NCBI GenBank assembly: GCA_902363835.1
Contig: CABJBM010000011.1
Coordinates: 124,001 to 188,000, forward strand
Origin: Lachnospiraceae bacterium
Lineage (GTDB): Bacteria > Bacillota > Clostridia > Lachnospirales > Lachnospiraceae
DNA: 64,000 bases
Direction: 5' to 3'
A program made the translations under genes and the position numbers. The notes under the pieces are model-generated. The model was not told the DNA's origin and did no database searches. It saw only the letters and a list, made by a program, of their open reading frames with translations. This document shows, piece after piece, positions 54,487 to 63,322 of this stretch (position 1 is the stretch's first letter; the number at the start of each line of letters is the position of its first letter).

Positions 54487-54609
54487 ACTTTACCCGCTTT
54501 AATAATAATATCCTATCTATTTTCTTATATAAAAAATAAACTCCATTTGCATATTGCCCCTATGGGATTCAGCCATAGGAGCAATGAATGACATACCATG
54601 AATCTACTT

Positions 54610-55536
54610 TTATTTAATAAGACTAATTCTACAATCATACCGAGAATACTTATAAATCCTATTTGACAACACATCCTCTTCCGGCACTTCACTTTCATTT
54701 ATCTCACGAACCATTTTTCTCAACTCCCCATAATCCAACTTCCCACCATCGGGAACCAATATAACTTCGTGTGTACTGGATGGCAATATAACAATATCTG
54801 AATTCTGAGAATCAGCGAAATCCTTCAGACACCCATCATATAAAATGCACCCGGCCCCGTTAATCTGCTTTTTGTTCGAAAGCACATACAAAGATGGCTT
54901 CTGTGAATCAAAATCCAATAAATCATCTACCATCTCTTCCATTTTCAATTCCTCTAAATGTTCCTTCAAAATATCACACATAATCTCTTTCATTGTTTTA
55001 ATTTCCGGCGGCAGCAAAATGGGAGTATTCTTCTCTGCAAGACGATACAATTCCTCTTTCCCCACTCCCCACGGCTCCATATGAGAGTTATGAATCAAAG
55101 CCGTCATTTGTCCTCCTTTATGTTCATCCAAAACCAAATAGAACACCACTGCCAAATCAAGAAATTTAATATATGGAACATCCTTTAAAAGCTCCTTATT
55201 TTTTTCCATCTGAATCAGCTTAAAAGCGACCTTATCCTTTACATTACTAAAATCCAAAAGCTCTCTCATATCCCCCAGAACCACGTCATTATTCTCTTTA
55301 TACGCAGATATAATATCTTCCAGAATTTCCTGCATTGACATACCATGGGTAAAATGTATATAATATGAATTTAAGTAAATTGTGGGAGCAATACTTTTAC
55401 TTGTCTTCCCAATAATCAGCCCATTCAGCACGATTCCGTTATTTTTTATGATTTTCTGAATGCGAATCTCATAATCTCTTCCTAATCTATCCTGTACTGC
55501 TGCTCTGACTTCCTCTAAAAACTGATTGTAATTCAT
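54610..55536 (-). CDS. DUF5688-family protein
   Basis: The start MNYNQFLEEVRAAVQ is chosen for its GGAGGAA ribosome site; the frame extends 33 codons further without one. 308 residues, soluble. The family is common in Clostridia accessory regions: the N-terminal VQDRLGRDYEIRIQKIIKNN and the HGMSMQEILEDII segment are typical. Function unknown. Members often occur in several copies near ATPases and toxin-antitoxin genes, as here. Confidence 0.75.
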   Translation of the reverse strand: MNYNQFLEEVRAAVQDRLGRDYEIRIQKIIKNNGIVLNGLIIGKTSKSIAPTIYLNSYYIHFTHGMSMQEILEDIISAYKENNDVVLGDMRELLDFSNVKDKVAFKLIQMEKNKELLKDVPYIKFLDLAVVFYLVLDEHKGGQMTALIHNSHMEPWGVGKEELYRLAEKNTPILLPPEIKTMKEIMCDILKEHLEELKMEEMVDDLLDFDSQKPSLYVLSNKKQINGAGCILYDGCLKDFADSQNSDIVILPSSTHEVILVPDGGKLDYGELRKMVREINESEVPEEDVLSNRIYKYSRYDCRISLIK

Positions 55537-55729
55537 TTGTTCTTCCTCCATTTTCTTACTCGTATTTTTAACAACAAAAAGATGCATCTCCTTAGAAATG
55601 CCTCTGACAGAAAAATCACTTATTCTTTTACCCACTTCACATAGCCAATCTCACGCTCTTTTATCAATGCAAAATAAAGCAACAGAAAAGAAGCTATAAT
55701 CTCAACTCAGACTACAACTTTTCCCCTAC

Positions 55730-57112
55730 TCAAGACTTCTCTTCATTCCCTCTTTCATAATCAAGCCGAACTCTTCCCACCAGATATATAGGCACAGTTA
55801 TCTTCCGGTCTGCCATGCCGCCATAAGTATCCCCTTTCAGGAAATAAATAGCTTCCACCTTTTCATCTTTTAAAAGCTGCTGCGCTGTCTCTATCTCAGA
55901 TTTTCCATCCTTTACCTCCACGCCATAGCTATTATCATTTTCCCAGCGTTTTATAAGGAAATCAATCTCCCCATCCTTATACGTTCTAAACATTGGAGCC
56001 ATTCCTGTTATCTCAAATCCCCTGATATGTTTCAACAACTCAATATACACAAAGTTTTTACTTATCATTCCCCTAAGAGTAGGCAAATCAGCTCCTGCCA
56101 CATCCAAAAAATATTTGCATACTCCAACATCCATAAAATAAAAACGGTTGTGCAAAGATACGTTCACGGGATCACATTCATTGGCCTTGCCACAATAACC
56201 TATGATATCTGAACAATATAGCCAGTCTATAATTGCACTAATACTTTTCCTCATGGTTCTATTGCTTTTTCCGTTATAAATAATACGGGATAATTCTGTA
56301 ATTAAATCACCATGCACCTTTTTCTCCCGGACAGAAAGCTGTGCAATCGCAGGAAATATCTGCTCCAGTAAAATCATTTCCTGTATACCGCCTAAGACTC
56401 TTGTTGATTCTTCTATAAAAGTCCCGATAATCTGCGTCAAAACCTTTTTGCATTCTTGCATATCCTGTGTTTCCATATAACAATTTATTACATCCGGATA
56501 GCCGCCTATTTCACAATATATTTTATAATATTCTTTTAATTCATCATATTGCAAGGGATTACTGGAACCAAGCAAATCAACGCCATTATAAAGTTCCCTT
56601 TTTCCAAATGCCGCTACAAATTCTTCGAATGACAATGTATTAAGCATCAAATTCTCTGTGTCTCCCGCTGAAAGAAAACACCTCTTTTCCAATGTCTTCC
56701 CTAAGTAACTGCCTGCAACTATAAAATGGCATAAAAACTCTCTTGAAAATTCTCTGATTCTGGAATACACTTTCGCTGATTCCTGAATCTCATCTATAAC
56801 AATAACGGTGTCTTTATTATCCTCGAACCGGGAATCGAACAATCGGAAAGCTTCATGCAGCGCCTTTTCTATCTGCGGCTCTCCGGGCTTCCAGGCAGAT
56901 GCCTGTTCCATACAAGCCAGAAATTGTTCACCGGATAGCTGAGCCATATTGATATAGATATAAATTTTGTAATTTTCTTTTGCAAATTTATCCAGAATAA
57001 ATGTCTTACCAGTCTGTCTGGCACCTTTTAATTCCAGGACCTTACCGCTGTCACGCTGCTTCCAGCGAAGCAGATCATTGTAAATATTTCGCTTCAGTTC
57101 CACCAGAGTCAT
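55730..57112 (-). CDS. AAA_14/DUF4143 ATPase
   Basis: About 460 residues. Start MTLVELKRNI; the GGGAGG site touches this ATG, so GTG at 57101-57103 may be the real start. The AAA domain: Walker A GARQTGKTFIL (about 29-39), Walker B VIVIDEIQES (about 110-119). The C-terminal DUF4143 domain is PD-(D/E)XK-like (GEIDFLIKR; YGVEVKDGKS, Asp-Glu-x-Lys). This family is abundant in anaerobes and archaea; its function is not established. It is transcribed in the same direction as its neighbours. Confidence 0.88.
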   Translation of the reverse strand: MTLVELKRNIYNDLLRWKQRDSGKVLELKGARQTGKTFILDKFAKENYKIYIYINMAQLSGEQFLACMEQASAWKPGEPQIEKALHEAFRLFDSRFEDNKDTVIVIDEIQESAKVYSRIREFSREFLCHFIVAGSYLGKTLEKRCFLSAGDTENLMLNTLSFEEFVAAFGKRELYNGVDLLGSSNPLQYDELKEYYKIYCEIGGYPDVINCYMETQDMQECKKVLTQIIGTFIEESTRVLGGIQEMILLEQIFPAIAQLSVREKKVHGDLITELSRIIYNGKSNRTMRKSISAIIDWLYCSDIIGYCGKANECDPVNVSLHNRFYFMDVGVCKYFLDVAGADLPTLRGMISKNFVYIELLKHIRGFEITGMAPMFRTYKDGEIDFLIKRWENDNSYGVEVKDGKSEIETAQQLLKDEKVEAIYFLKGDTYGGMADRKITVPIYLVGRVRLDYERGNEEKS

Positions 57113-57221
57113 CCTCCCTTTTCCAATATTTCTACTGTAACACACCATAACCCTGATTCAAATTCTTTTCAGTAAAATATATTCCTGAAATCCTTATCTT
57201 TCATTATGGCTGCTCCCTTTA

Positions 57222-57488
57222 TCATAACTTTAAAATCACCTTTAAAACCCTGGCTCCATCTTTCATGCCGGCAAGATACAGATAGCGGCTTTCTTCTGCC
57301 GACTGTATAACCCACTCATCCCAAAACTGCTCCATAGCAACTTTTGATTCCTCATCCAACCGTTCAAGAATATCCTTCATCTTGTGGTTTAGCTCCCTTT
57401 CCTCATGAAGGGTTTCATCAGAACATGCATTTAACAGCATCTCAATACGGTCACAAATGATCTGTTCCAGTAAATCTTCCACATTCAT
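57222..57488 (-). CDS. Small DUF6809-like protein (88 aa)
   Basis: The start MNVEDLLEQIICDRIEM follows GGAAAAGGTGATGAT. 88 residues, acidic and helical, ending YLYLAGMKDGARVLKVILKL. It resembles small Lachnospiraceae proteins of unknown function that end in a YxxGxxDGxxL helix, often found with RecT and YqaJ. It lies just beyond the terminator of the zeta-type gene. Confidence 0.6.
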   Translation of the reverse strand: MNVEDLLEQIICDRIEMLLNACSDETLHEERELNHKMKDILERLDEESKVAMEQFWDEWVIQSAEESRYLYLAGMKDGARVLKVILKL

Positions 57489-57517
57489 ATCATCACCTTT
57501 TCCTTCCTTTTTGCAAC

Positions 57518-57553
57518 AAAAAAAGCCCCCGCAGTCCCACACCGCAAGGGCTA
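57518..57553 (-). terminator. Terminator of the zeta-type toxin gene
   Basis: Minus strand: AGCCCTTGCGG...CTGCGGGGGCTTTTTTTG, a GC stem with a seven-T run, 4 bp after the stop codon at 57557. It separates this operon from the small gene at 57222-57488. Confidence 0.8.
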
Positions 57554-57556
57554 ATC

Positions 57557-58111
57557 CTATTGTACTCGTTGAAACCAATCCGGCACATTATGAGAAACAC
57601 GAACCGGAAGCCCATCTTTATAGATGGCAATTCTTCTAAATTCCCTAGTATTATCATACAGAGAAGCCAGATTACACATAGGAAGAACAATCTTCAAGTT
57701 CTGGAATGTTTCCAGATACCGTTTTTCCACATCCTTATCCGGTATTCCATGCCCACCTTTTGATACACGGTAGGCAATCCTCTGTTTTGCCAATTCCACA
57801 GAATCAACTCCTACATAATAAAGTTCAATGTAATATCCCTGATTCCTGGCTTTTTCTATTGTTCTAAAAATGGTCTTTCCACAGAGCGTTGTTTCCTGAT
57901 TAAAGGAACTTCCCATAGATAGACATTGATTCAATTCCTGAACAGCCCGTTTTCCAGCTTTCATAACATCACTGGTTATTTTCCAGTCCCCAAATGTTTT
58001 AAGAATTTCATCTGTATTTATTCTAGGCATCTGATGATACTTGCGAAAAGTCTGATACAGCGTAGACTTCCCAGCCCCATTCACTCCCGCAAAAATAACA
58101 TATCGTTTCAT
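57557..58111 (-). CDS. Zeta-type toxin / P-loop kinase
   Basis: 184 residues. Walker A FAGVNGAGKST (about 7-17), the zeta-toxin-like INTDEI segment (about 32-37), GSSFNQETTLCG (about 68-79) and the helical lid with VAKQRIAYRV-like and GHGIPDKDVEKRY. Zeta toxins phosphorylate UDP-N-acetylglucosamine and stop wall synthesis; many chromosomal relatives have unknown kinase targets. The ATG overlaps the stop of the 59-aa ORF upstream (TGATG), the layout of an antitoxin-toxin pair. Confidence 0.85.
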   Translation of the reverse strand: MKRYVIFAGVNGAGKSTLYQTFRKYHQMPRINTDEILKTFGDWKITSDVMKAGKRAVQELNQCLSMGSSFNQETTLCGKTIFRTIEKARNQGYYIELYYVGVDSVELAKQRIAYRVSKGGHGIPDKDVEKRYLETFQNLKIVLPMCNLASLYDNTREFRRIAIYKDGLPVRVSHNVPDWFQRVQ

Positions 58112-58290
58112 CAAAACCGATTCTCCTCAATCACCTTTCTCTGTCTCTGCTGAAGGACAAGGTCACTGATCATGGAATAAAATTCCTGCTCTTCTTCCGT
58201 CTCCGCCGCAAGGATTAACTGTGTAGTCTCATCCGGATCTAATTTCATGCACTCTTTGTACAACATTTTCAAGGTTTCATTCGTTGACAT
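58111..58290 (-). CDS. Small upstream partner of the zeta-type toxin (candidate antitoxin, 59 aa)
   Basis: MSTNETLKMLYKECMKLD, then acidic TEEEQEFYSMI and the basic end QQRQRKVIEENRF, 59 residues. A GGAAGGAG site lies 7 bp before the ATG. The stop overlaps the toxin start (TGATG). A helical, acidic small protein encoded just ahead of a zeta kinase fits an epsilon-like antitoxin in position, although I see no clear epsilon similarity. No DNA-binding domain is visible. Confidence 0.7.
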   Translation of the reverse strand: MSTNETLKMLYKECMKLDPDETTQLILAAETEEEQEFYSMISDLVLQQRQRKVIEENRF

Positions 58291-58472
58291 ATCATCACTC
58301 CTTCCTTGTAAGTAAGTCCATTATATCATAGGAGCATAACGAAATACAATGAGCGCTCGAACATTTGTATCGGCTTATGCCAGATACTCGAACATTTATG
58401 CCTGTACATTTTTTGCCACGTGCTCTGTAGATCAGTCTTCCATTTCATTCTGCTTCTGCTCCTTACTCAAGT

Positions 58473-58718
58473 CTACAAAGAGTTCCTCCTTGTTCTTTCA
58501 TAAATACTTAAAAATATTTCCTCCGCTATCTCTTTCTGTCCCAGGCTCAGTTCAAGAAAACCCTCTCCGGTATACCGCCTCCCGGCAAGATCCGGAATAT
58601 AACAAACTCCGAATAAAGAACGATAAAATGCCTCCCGGTTCTTATAAATCTCTCTCTTGGAAAAACATTTTTTTGAAGTTGCCCTAATGCTATTGCATCT
58701 TGAAAAATACGCTATCAC
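58473..58718 (-). pseudogene. Degenerate small ORF downstream of recT
   Basis: A GTG-started frame of 81 codons has a credible C-terminal half (AFYRSLFGVCYIPDLAG, YTGEGFLELSLGQKEIAEEI) but an odd N-terminus. A second short frame (MIKVSQSDSVFFKMQ) overlaps the recT stop (ATGA) and ends after 15 codons. Together they look like a small gene coupled to recT that has since been frameshifted. I cannot name it. The remainder of the gap 58291-58733 shows nothing else. Confidence 0.35.
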
Positions 58719-58733
58719 TCTGACTTACCTTTA

Positions 58734-59543
58734 TCATGCCACCTCACCGCTTTCCAATGTTTCCGGCAAACACTCATTCCGTATCTCGCTCATATCAATG
58801 GAAAGCTGTGTTTTCACAGTTTCATCCAAGGTGATGGCTTTCTGAAAATCCGACTTAATCGGTGCATATTTTAACAGCTGCTTAATCACCGTCTTTTTCG
58901 CCATCCCCTCATAATTACTCTTCCACGGGCTAAAATCCGAAGTAAACGCTTTTGAATACTTGGTGGCATAAGCATCTACATAGCTTTTGCTCATAACTTC
59001 AAAGCGAAAACCTCCATTATCCAGCCGGAAAATTGCGTAGAAAGCCCTGATCTCTCCCGGCTCATCAAAAGATGGCCTATGGGTCAAAGATGGATGAAGC
59101 CCCAATTCATAAGAAAATTCATCATTTTCATACACCACCTGGGCCTCAATGCTCTGCATCCTGTCATTGCGATATGCCAAATCAATCAGTCCCCGATATC
59201 CCAATTGAAACTGACACTCCAATACCCCTTTGTTTTTATATGGGATTAAGTAGGCCTGTCCCAAAGGCGTATTTGGCTCCAGCCCCAGCTGAGCCGCATT
59301 CATTAAAGCCGCAATAAAACTCATAGGCGTACATTCTCCCAGCTTGGGAGTATTGTTAATCGCCGATAATGCCATATGCGTAAATCGTTCCGGCGTAAGA
59401 ATACTTGGAAGCGCCCGTTTGATTTCCGGCTCAAGGGCCTTAACCATATCAACGATTGTCATATTTTTTGTCAGCCTGACGGATTGACTTTGACCTCCGC
59501 CGCCTGCTGCCCTCTTCTCTAATTCTTGTTTTACATCTGACAT
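58734..59543 (-). CDS. recT: RecT-family single-strand annealing protein
   Basis: 269 residues, the usual RecT length (E. coli Rac RecT 269). Family blocks: PSILTPERFTHMALSAINNTP, CTPMSFIAALMNAAQLGLEP, LGQAYLIPY, CQFQLGYRGLIDLAYR and WKSNYEGMAKKTVIKQLLKY. RecT binds single-stranded DNA and anneals it to homologous strands, working with a 5'-3' exonuclease; the frameshifted YqaJ gene at 60183-61116 is that partner. It indicates a phage-derived recombination module. Confidence 0.94.
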   Translation of the reverse strand: MSDVKQELEKRAAGGGGQSQSVRLTKNMTIVDMVKALEPEIKRALPSILTPERFTHMALSAINNTPKLGECTPMSFIAALMNAAQLGLEPNTPLGQAYLIPYKNKGVLECQFQLGYRGLIDLAYRNDRMQSIEAQVVYENDEFSYELGLHPSLTHRPSFDEPGEIRAFYAIFRLDNGGFRFEVMSKSYVDAYATKYSKAFTSDFSPWKSNYEGMAKKTVIKQLLKYAPIKSDFQKAITLDETVKTQLSIDMSEIRNECLPETLESGEVA

Positions 59544-59585
59544 TTTCTCATCCCTTTCATTTTAATTCATTTAATTAATTTGAAA

Positions 59586-59616
59586 AAGGACCATCCTGCA
59601 TCTAGCAAGACGGTCC
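59586..59616 (-). terminator. Hairpin upstream of recT
   Basis: GGACCGTCTTGC pairs with GCAGGATGGTCC (one mismatch), followed on the minus strand by TTTTTC. It could end the transcript of the Phd/YefM gene, or act as an attenuator before recT (43 bp downstream). Confidence 0.6.
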
Positions 59617-59759
59617 CTCTCCTCAATACTCAAAATATTAAATTAACATAATTACATCTGAAATTAACGACTGAATATATAATTTTGTATGATTCCTCTC
59701 TCTCATCTCATAAAAAACCAAATCATTTACCTGACTGTCCGCCTTTATATTATATTACA

Positions 59760-60041
59760 TCACAGGTCGTGAGACTTCCCCACTAAAAGATTTTTGCGGA
59801 TATCCGAAAATGTATCCTCTATAGAAGCAGTTCTTTCATTTTCCACATCAGCCTGAGCTTCCGTCAACATTTTCCACAATTCCAACTCGGTTTTCATTTT
59901 TTCATACTGGACATGGCTCATTAAAACGGTATCCTCCCGGCCATCTACTGTAATAAAAACTGGTTCTTGGGATTCCCATGTTAAGGCTGATATCTCCAAA
60001 TACTTATTTTGTAAATCAGATGAAGGTATGATAGCTTCCAT
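59760..60041 (-). CDS. Phd/YefM-type antitoxin (no toxin gene adjacent)
   Basis: 93 residues. The Phd/YefM N-terminal DNA-binding fold: IIPSSDLQNKYLEISALTWE, then QEPVFITVDGREDTVLMSH, typical of the family's (PVxITxxGxxxxVLxS). The C-terminal third would wrap around a toxin (RelE/Doc type), but no such gene lies within 200 bp on either side. It may be an orphan regulator or act on a toxin elsewhere. Confidence 0.82.
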   Translation of the reverse strand: MEAIIPSSDLQNKYLEISALTWESQEPVFITVDGREDTVLMSHVQYEKMKTELELWKMLTEAQADVENERTASIEDTFSDIRKNLLVGKSHDL

Positions 60042-60182
60042 TATGCGTCCTCCTCGTCATGATTCTATGGCACTATTATAACGTGATAACGATACATGTA
60101 CAATCTGCATTTTTTCATTGAGCAAAACAAGCATCCTGTGAAGTGTTAAACTTGTGTCTTTACATCTTTAAACCTCAGACCA

Positions 60183-61116
60183 TTACGCCGCCTTAACAGT
60201 AAATCGTCTTGACTGGCTGCATGTGGCAAAATCCCGGTAAAGATCTGGCCGCTCCTCCTTTAATCGCTTGCTGTCAATACGGACTGTATCCACATTGCTC
60301 CAGGAAACTCTATAGTGCTCATTAAATGCCATTTCATATTCGCCCATATAAAGCTTAAGCTGCTGTTCAATCTGATTCTGCTCCTGTGACAACTTCTTTG
60401 CCAGAAGAATGATTTCTTCCCTTCTTTTTAACTGCTCATTTAAATGAGACGGAAGAGGAATCGTCTTTTTACGGGCTGTTGGAAAATACCGGTTAATCAC
60501 TTCATTTGAAATATCACTGCCGTCCGGGTCTGGCATATTTCCTGACAAAACATGGTCCTCCCAGAATTCCTTTTCTATGGAAATCAGATTTTGAATCAGC
60601 TCCTCATCACGTTCGATCTTCTTATACTTGAATTCCCTTCCCAAAATCACAACAGCCAGATACCAGGCCTTCGCCCCGGTCACCGCCATATAATGATGAC
60701 ATTGGATTTCATAATGGGCAGGGACAGATTCTCCGGTCCATTTATCTGCATTATAGGCACTGGCAGTTTTGCATTCAAGTCCCATGTTTTCCCCTGAAAT
60801 AAGGCGGTCAACATTTGCCAGCATAAAGGGATATTCTTCGCTCTGATACATGACATTGGACCGTCGTACCTTTAAGCCTGTCTCTTCCATAAAGCGCCGG
60901 GCCACATATTCTTCTAGGTCTCGCCCCTGTCTCATGGATTCATTATCATGATCTTTTACTTCTGAGCTTGTTTTTTCATAGAAAATACTCATAGGGCTGA
61001 CATAGGGATTAAGACCACAGATTGCACCTGCATCAGACCCACCTATTCCCTGTTTTCTGTATTTCAGCCAATCTTAATAAGATAAGCCGTTTGTTGAAAT
61101 TAACTTTTTCATTCAT
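60183..61116 (-). pseudogene. YqaJ-type (lambda) exonuclease with 5' frameshift
   Basis: The gene should begin at ATG 61114-61116, overlapping the radC stop (ATGA). The first codons read MNEKVNFNKRLILL. The YqaJ N-terminal motif WLKYRKQGIGGSDAGAICG continues in another frame, and a stop (TAA) lies just upstream of it in that frame, so a 1-nt insertion or 2-nt deletion separates the two parts near 61075. From 60992 the frame is open for 269 residues, with EEYVARRF, MLANVDRL (Asp), LECKTASAYNAD (ExK) and YEIQCHHYMAV. Function if intact: 5'-3' exonuclease partner of RecT. A sequencing error is a possible alternative. Confidence 0.78.
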
Positions 61117-61634
61117 GCCACACCTCCAATTCCAAAAGGCTCAATCCTTTCTTCCCGGAAGCTTACATATCTGCCCTCTGAACCAATCATAATATGGTCA
61201 AGCAATTCGATTCCCAGCAATACTCCGGCTTCCTTAATCCGACCTGTAATAAGAGAATCCTCTCGACTTGGCTTCGGCTCTCCAGAAGGATGATTGTGAA
61301 AGCAAATAATTTTTGAAGCATTTGAAAGAATGGCATGTTTAAATAAATCCCTTGGATCTATCCCACATGAGCTCAAGCCTCCCACTGCGACGATTTCCAA
61401 AGCGATGGGCGTCATTGCTGAATCCAATGACATTACCATCATCATCTCACGATCCGAATATTCAAAGAGAGGCCTCACCATATCCACTGCCTCTTTTGCT
61501 TCATGAAAACGTTCAGTTCCATAAACGGCAGTTCCTTCCCGAACCATTTTAAGCTTTATGATTCCTACTCTCTTCTTAGGAATAGGCTGCTTCATCATAC
61601 CGATTACCTTTTCTTCCTGTGTTGCGTTCTTCAT
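61113..61634 (-). CDS. radC: RadC-like JAB-domain protein
   Basis: The start MKNATQEEKVIGMM follows AAGGAGG; upstream Met codons lack a site. 173 residues. The MPN/JAMM metal-binding motif is complete: ICFHNHPSGEPKPSREDSL (His-x-His, then Ser and Asp), with an upstream Glu in ALEIVAVGG. RadC-like proteins with this domain are common in phage and integrative elements; a DNA-repair role has not been proved. It is translationally coupled to the YqaJ gene. Confidence 0.88.
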   Translation of the reverse strand: MKNATQEEKVIGMMKQPIPKKRVGIIKLKMVREGTAVYGTERFHEAKEAVDMVRPLFEYSDREMMMVMSLDSAMTPIALEIVAVGGLSSCGIDPRDLFKHAILSNASKIICFHNHPSGEPKPSREDSLITGRIKEAGVLLGIELLDHIMIGSEGRYVSFREERIEPFGIGGVA

Positions 61635-61864
61635 AAATAATCGCGCCTCCTTGCAAAAACGGAAGCTTCCAGTATTCAAGAAAGAGACTTCCGTTTTCTA
61701 TATAATTATTTTATTTTTAATAACTTCCACAAAATACTCTCTTCACATCAAGACTTCTGTACTACCCTTTCACAGCATAAGAGAATATTGTATCAACGAA
61801 CTTTCTGGAACAGCATTCCTCCGGAAATAGGGAATGTACTTTCATGTTAAAAACAAATTCATTT

Positions 61865-62146
61865 TTACAGCACTCCCCACCCTTCGATTTCCATCAACAA
61901 CATCGCAGTATCAATGAGTCCCTCATACCAGCATACACTTCTGGGAACTTCATTCAAATAACATTCTGATAGCTCACCCATATTCAGGTATTCCTTAATC
62001 TGTACTTCAAATAAATCAAGTATATCCGGATTCGCATTCTGAACCAAGTATGGAAAATCTCTGCAATTACTTAAAGCTTCCCACCTCTCCTCACCCCCAC
62101 CTTCCGGCTCAACTGAGATACCTTTTTTCTGGCTCTGCTTTTTCAC
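61865..62146 (-). CDS. Hypothetical protein coupled to the DUF932 gene (93 aa)
   Basis: 93 residues starting MKKQSQKKGISVEPE and ending MLLMEIEGWGVL. The ATG overlaps the stop of the DUF932 gene (ATGA), so it belongs to the same operon. Acidic and helical, no recognised domain. Similar small proteins follow DUF932 genes in related loci, but I cannot assign a name. Confidence 0.65.
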   Translation of the reverse strand: MKKQSQKKGISVEPEGGGEERWEALSNCRDFPYLVQNANPDILDLFEVQIKEYLNMGELSECYLNEVPRSVCWYEGLIDTAMLLMEIEGWGVL

Positions 62147-63075
62147 CTTGCCCTTACCAGCTCATAAGCTTTATCAATCATGGCGTTCCCTTCTACTGTA
62201 CGCGCAAAAAGACTTTCCTTATAATTTGCCCGTTCTCTTAAAGGTTTTGCATGTGTGGCAAAATCCGATACAGCATTCAGGAATCGCCAGCCATGCTTAC
62301 CAGTAAATTTTAAATCCGGCGCTTCAAAATACCTGATCTTTAAATCCTCTTTCAGCCTCATCAGATTCTTCTGCTGCTGTTCCGTAGGGTTATCAAGCAA
62401 AGGGAACAATGCATCAATATATTCATACACCTGATGGTCTGTCATCTTAATTCTGCTTAGTTCATCAATAGCCTTACCAAGCTCTCCCATGTACCTGTTG
62501 GCATAAAGGAGCGTATTTCTTGCATCTTCCATCTTTCCCTCTATATTTCCGGTATGGTTTGCAGACCAGGATCTCTTTGCTGTCGCCAGGGCCAGGTTTA
62601 AAGTATTCTGGCAAACCACCCGAATAGGTGTCACTGCAGCCTTTATACCGCCTGTTCCATCGTGAGAATTCATAAACACAAGGTAAGGTTCGATTTCATC
62701 TCCGCTTATAATATAATGCTGAGGAAGCTTTGCAAGCAGCCAGGTCTTTCGCCCTTCCTGAAGAGAACCCGCCGTTTCATAGGTAACACCTTCACCAAGT
62801 AATTCATCTGTAAAAGCAAAAGCTTCCTCATTCTGAACCACTTTGTAGCGATCGGAAACAACTCCCAGAACCTTTTCATCCATGTCCCGAATATTTGCCT
62901 TGAAGCCGTTAATTGGTATACCATCCTCCGTTTCTATAGACTTCTGAATCACCTGCCAGTCCAACCCGGCTAAAGCCAGGGCTTCTGCAGATGCAGGTGC
63001 CTCCATCACCATTGTTCCCAGCCCGTGCCAGGGCTTTTCTCTTGTGTAAAACATTGACTCCACGTTCGCTGACAT
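62143..63075 (-). CDS. DUF932-family phage/plasmid-type protein
   Basis: 310 residues. The family N-terminus is clear: SMFYTREKPWHGLGTMV, followed by GLDWQVIQK. The core has VSDRYKVVQNEEAFAF, YLVFMNSHDGTGGIKA and PIRVVCQNTLNLAL. DUF932 proteins are common on phages, plasmids and integrative elements, often next to RadC, YqaJ and RecT, but the function is unknown. It is the first gene of this group. Confidence 0.9.
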   Translation of the reverse strand: MSANVESMFYTREKPWHGLGTMVMEAPASAEALALAGLDWQVIQKSIETEDGIPINGFKANIRDMDEKVLGVVSDRYKVVQNEEAFAFTDELLGEGVTYETAGSLQEGRKTWLLAKLPQHYIISGDEIEPYLVFMNSHDGTGGIKAAVTPIRVVCQNTLNLALATAKRSWSANHTGNIEGKMEDARNTLLYANRYMGELGKAIDELSRIKMTDHQVYEYIDALFPLLDNPTEQQQKNLMRLKEDLKIRYFEAPDLKFTGKHGWRFLNAVSDFATHAKPLRERANYKESLFARTVEGNAMIDKAYELVRAR

Positions 63076-63283
63076 AATTGACCTCCTTTAATTGTTGATT
63101 TTTATTCTAAGAAATAATATATATTTGTTTTATATTTACATTGCAGAACACCTACATAACGCTTATAGATCACCCCTTATAATCCGCTTTTAACCACTTA
63201 TAGTTTATACAAGTAGTTACTTTATTTTCATCACAGTTATAAAGACATTATCTGAAGCGTTAATATACTCGGATTTTAAAACA

Positions 63284-63313
63284 CAAAAAAACCAGAACGA
63301 AAACGCTCTGGCT
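63284..63313 (-). terminator. Terminator of the gene at the right window edge
   Basis: AAGCCAGAGCG-TTTT-CGTTCTGGTTTTTTT on the minus strand, 10 bp after the stop codon at 63323. The AT-rich gap from here to 63076 contains nothing else that I recognise. Confidence 0.85.
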
Positions 63314-63322
63314 TATATCATA

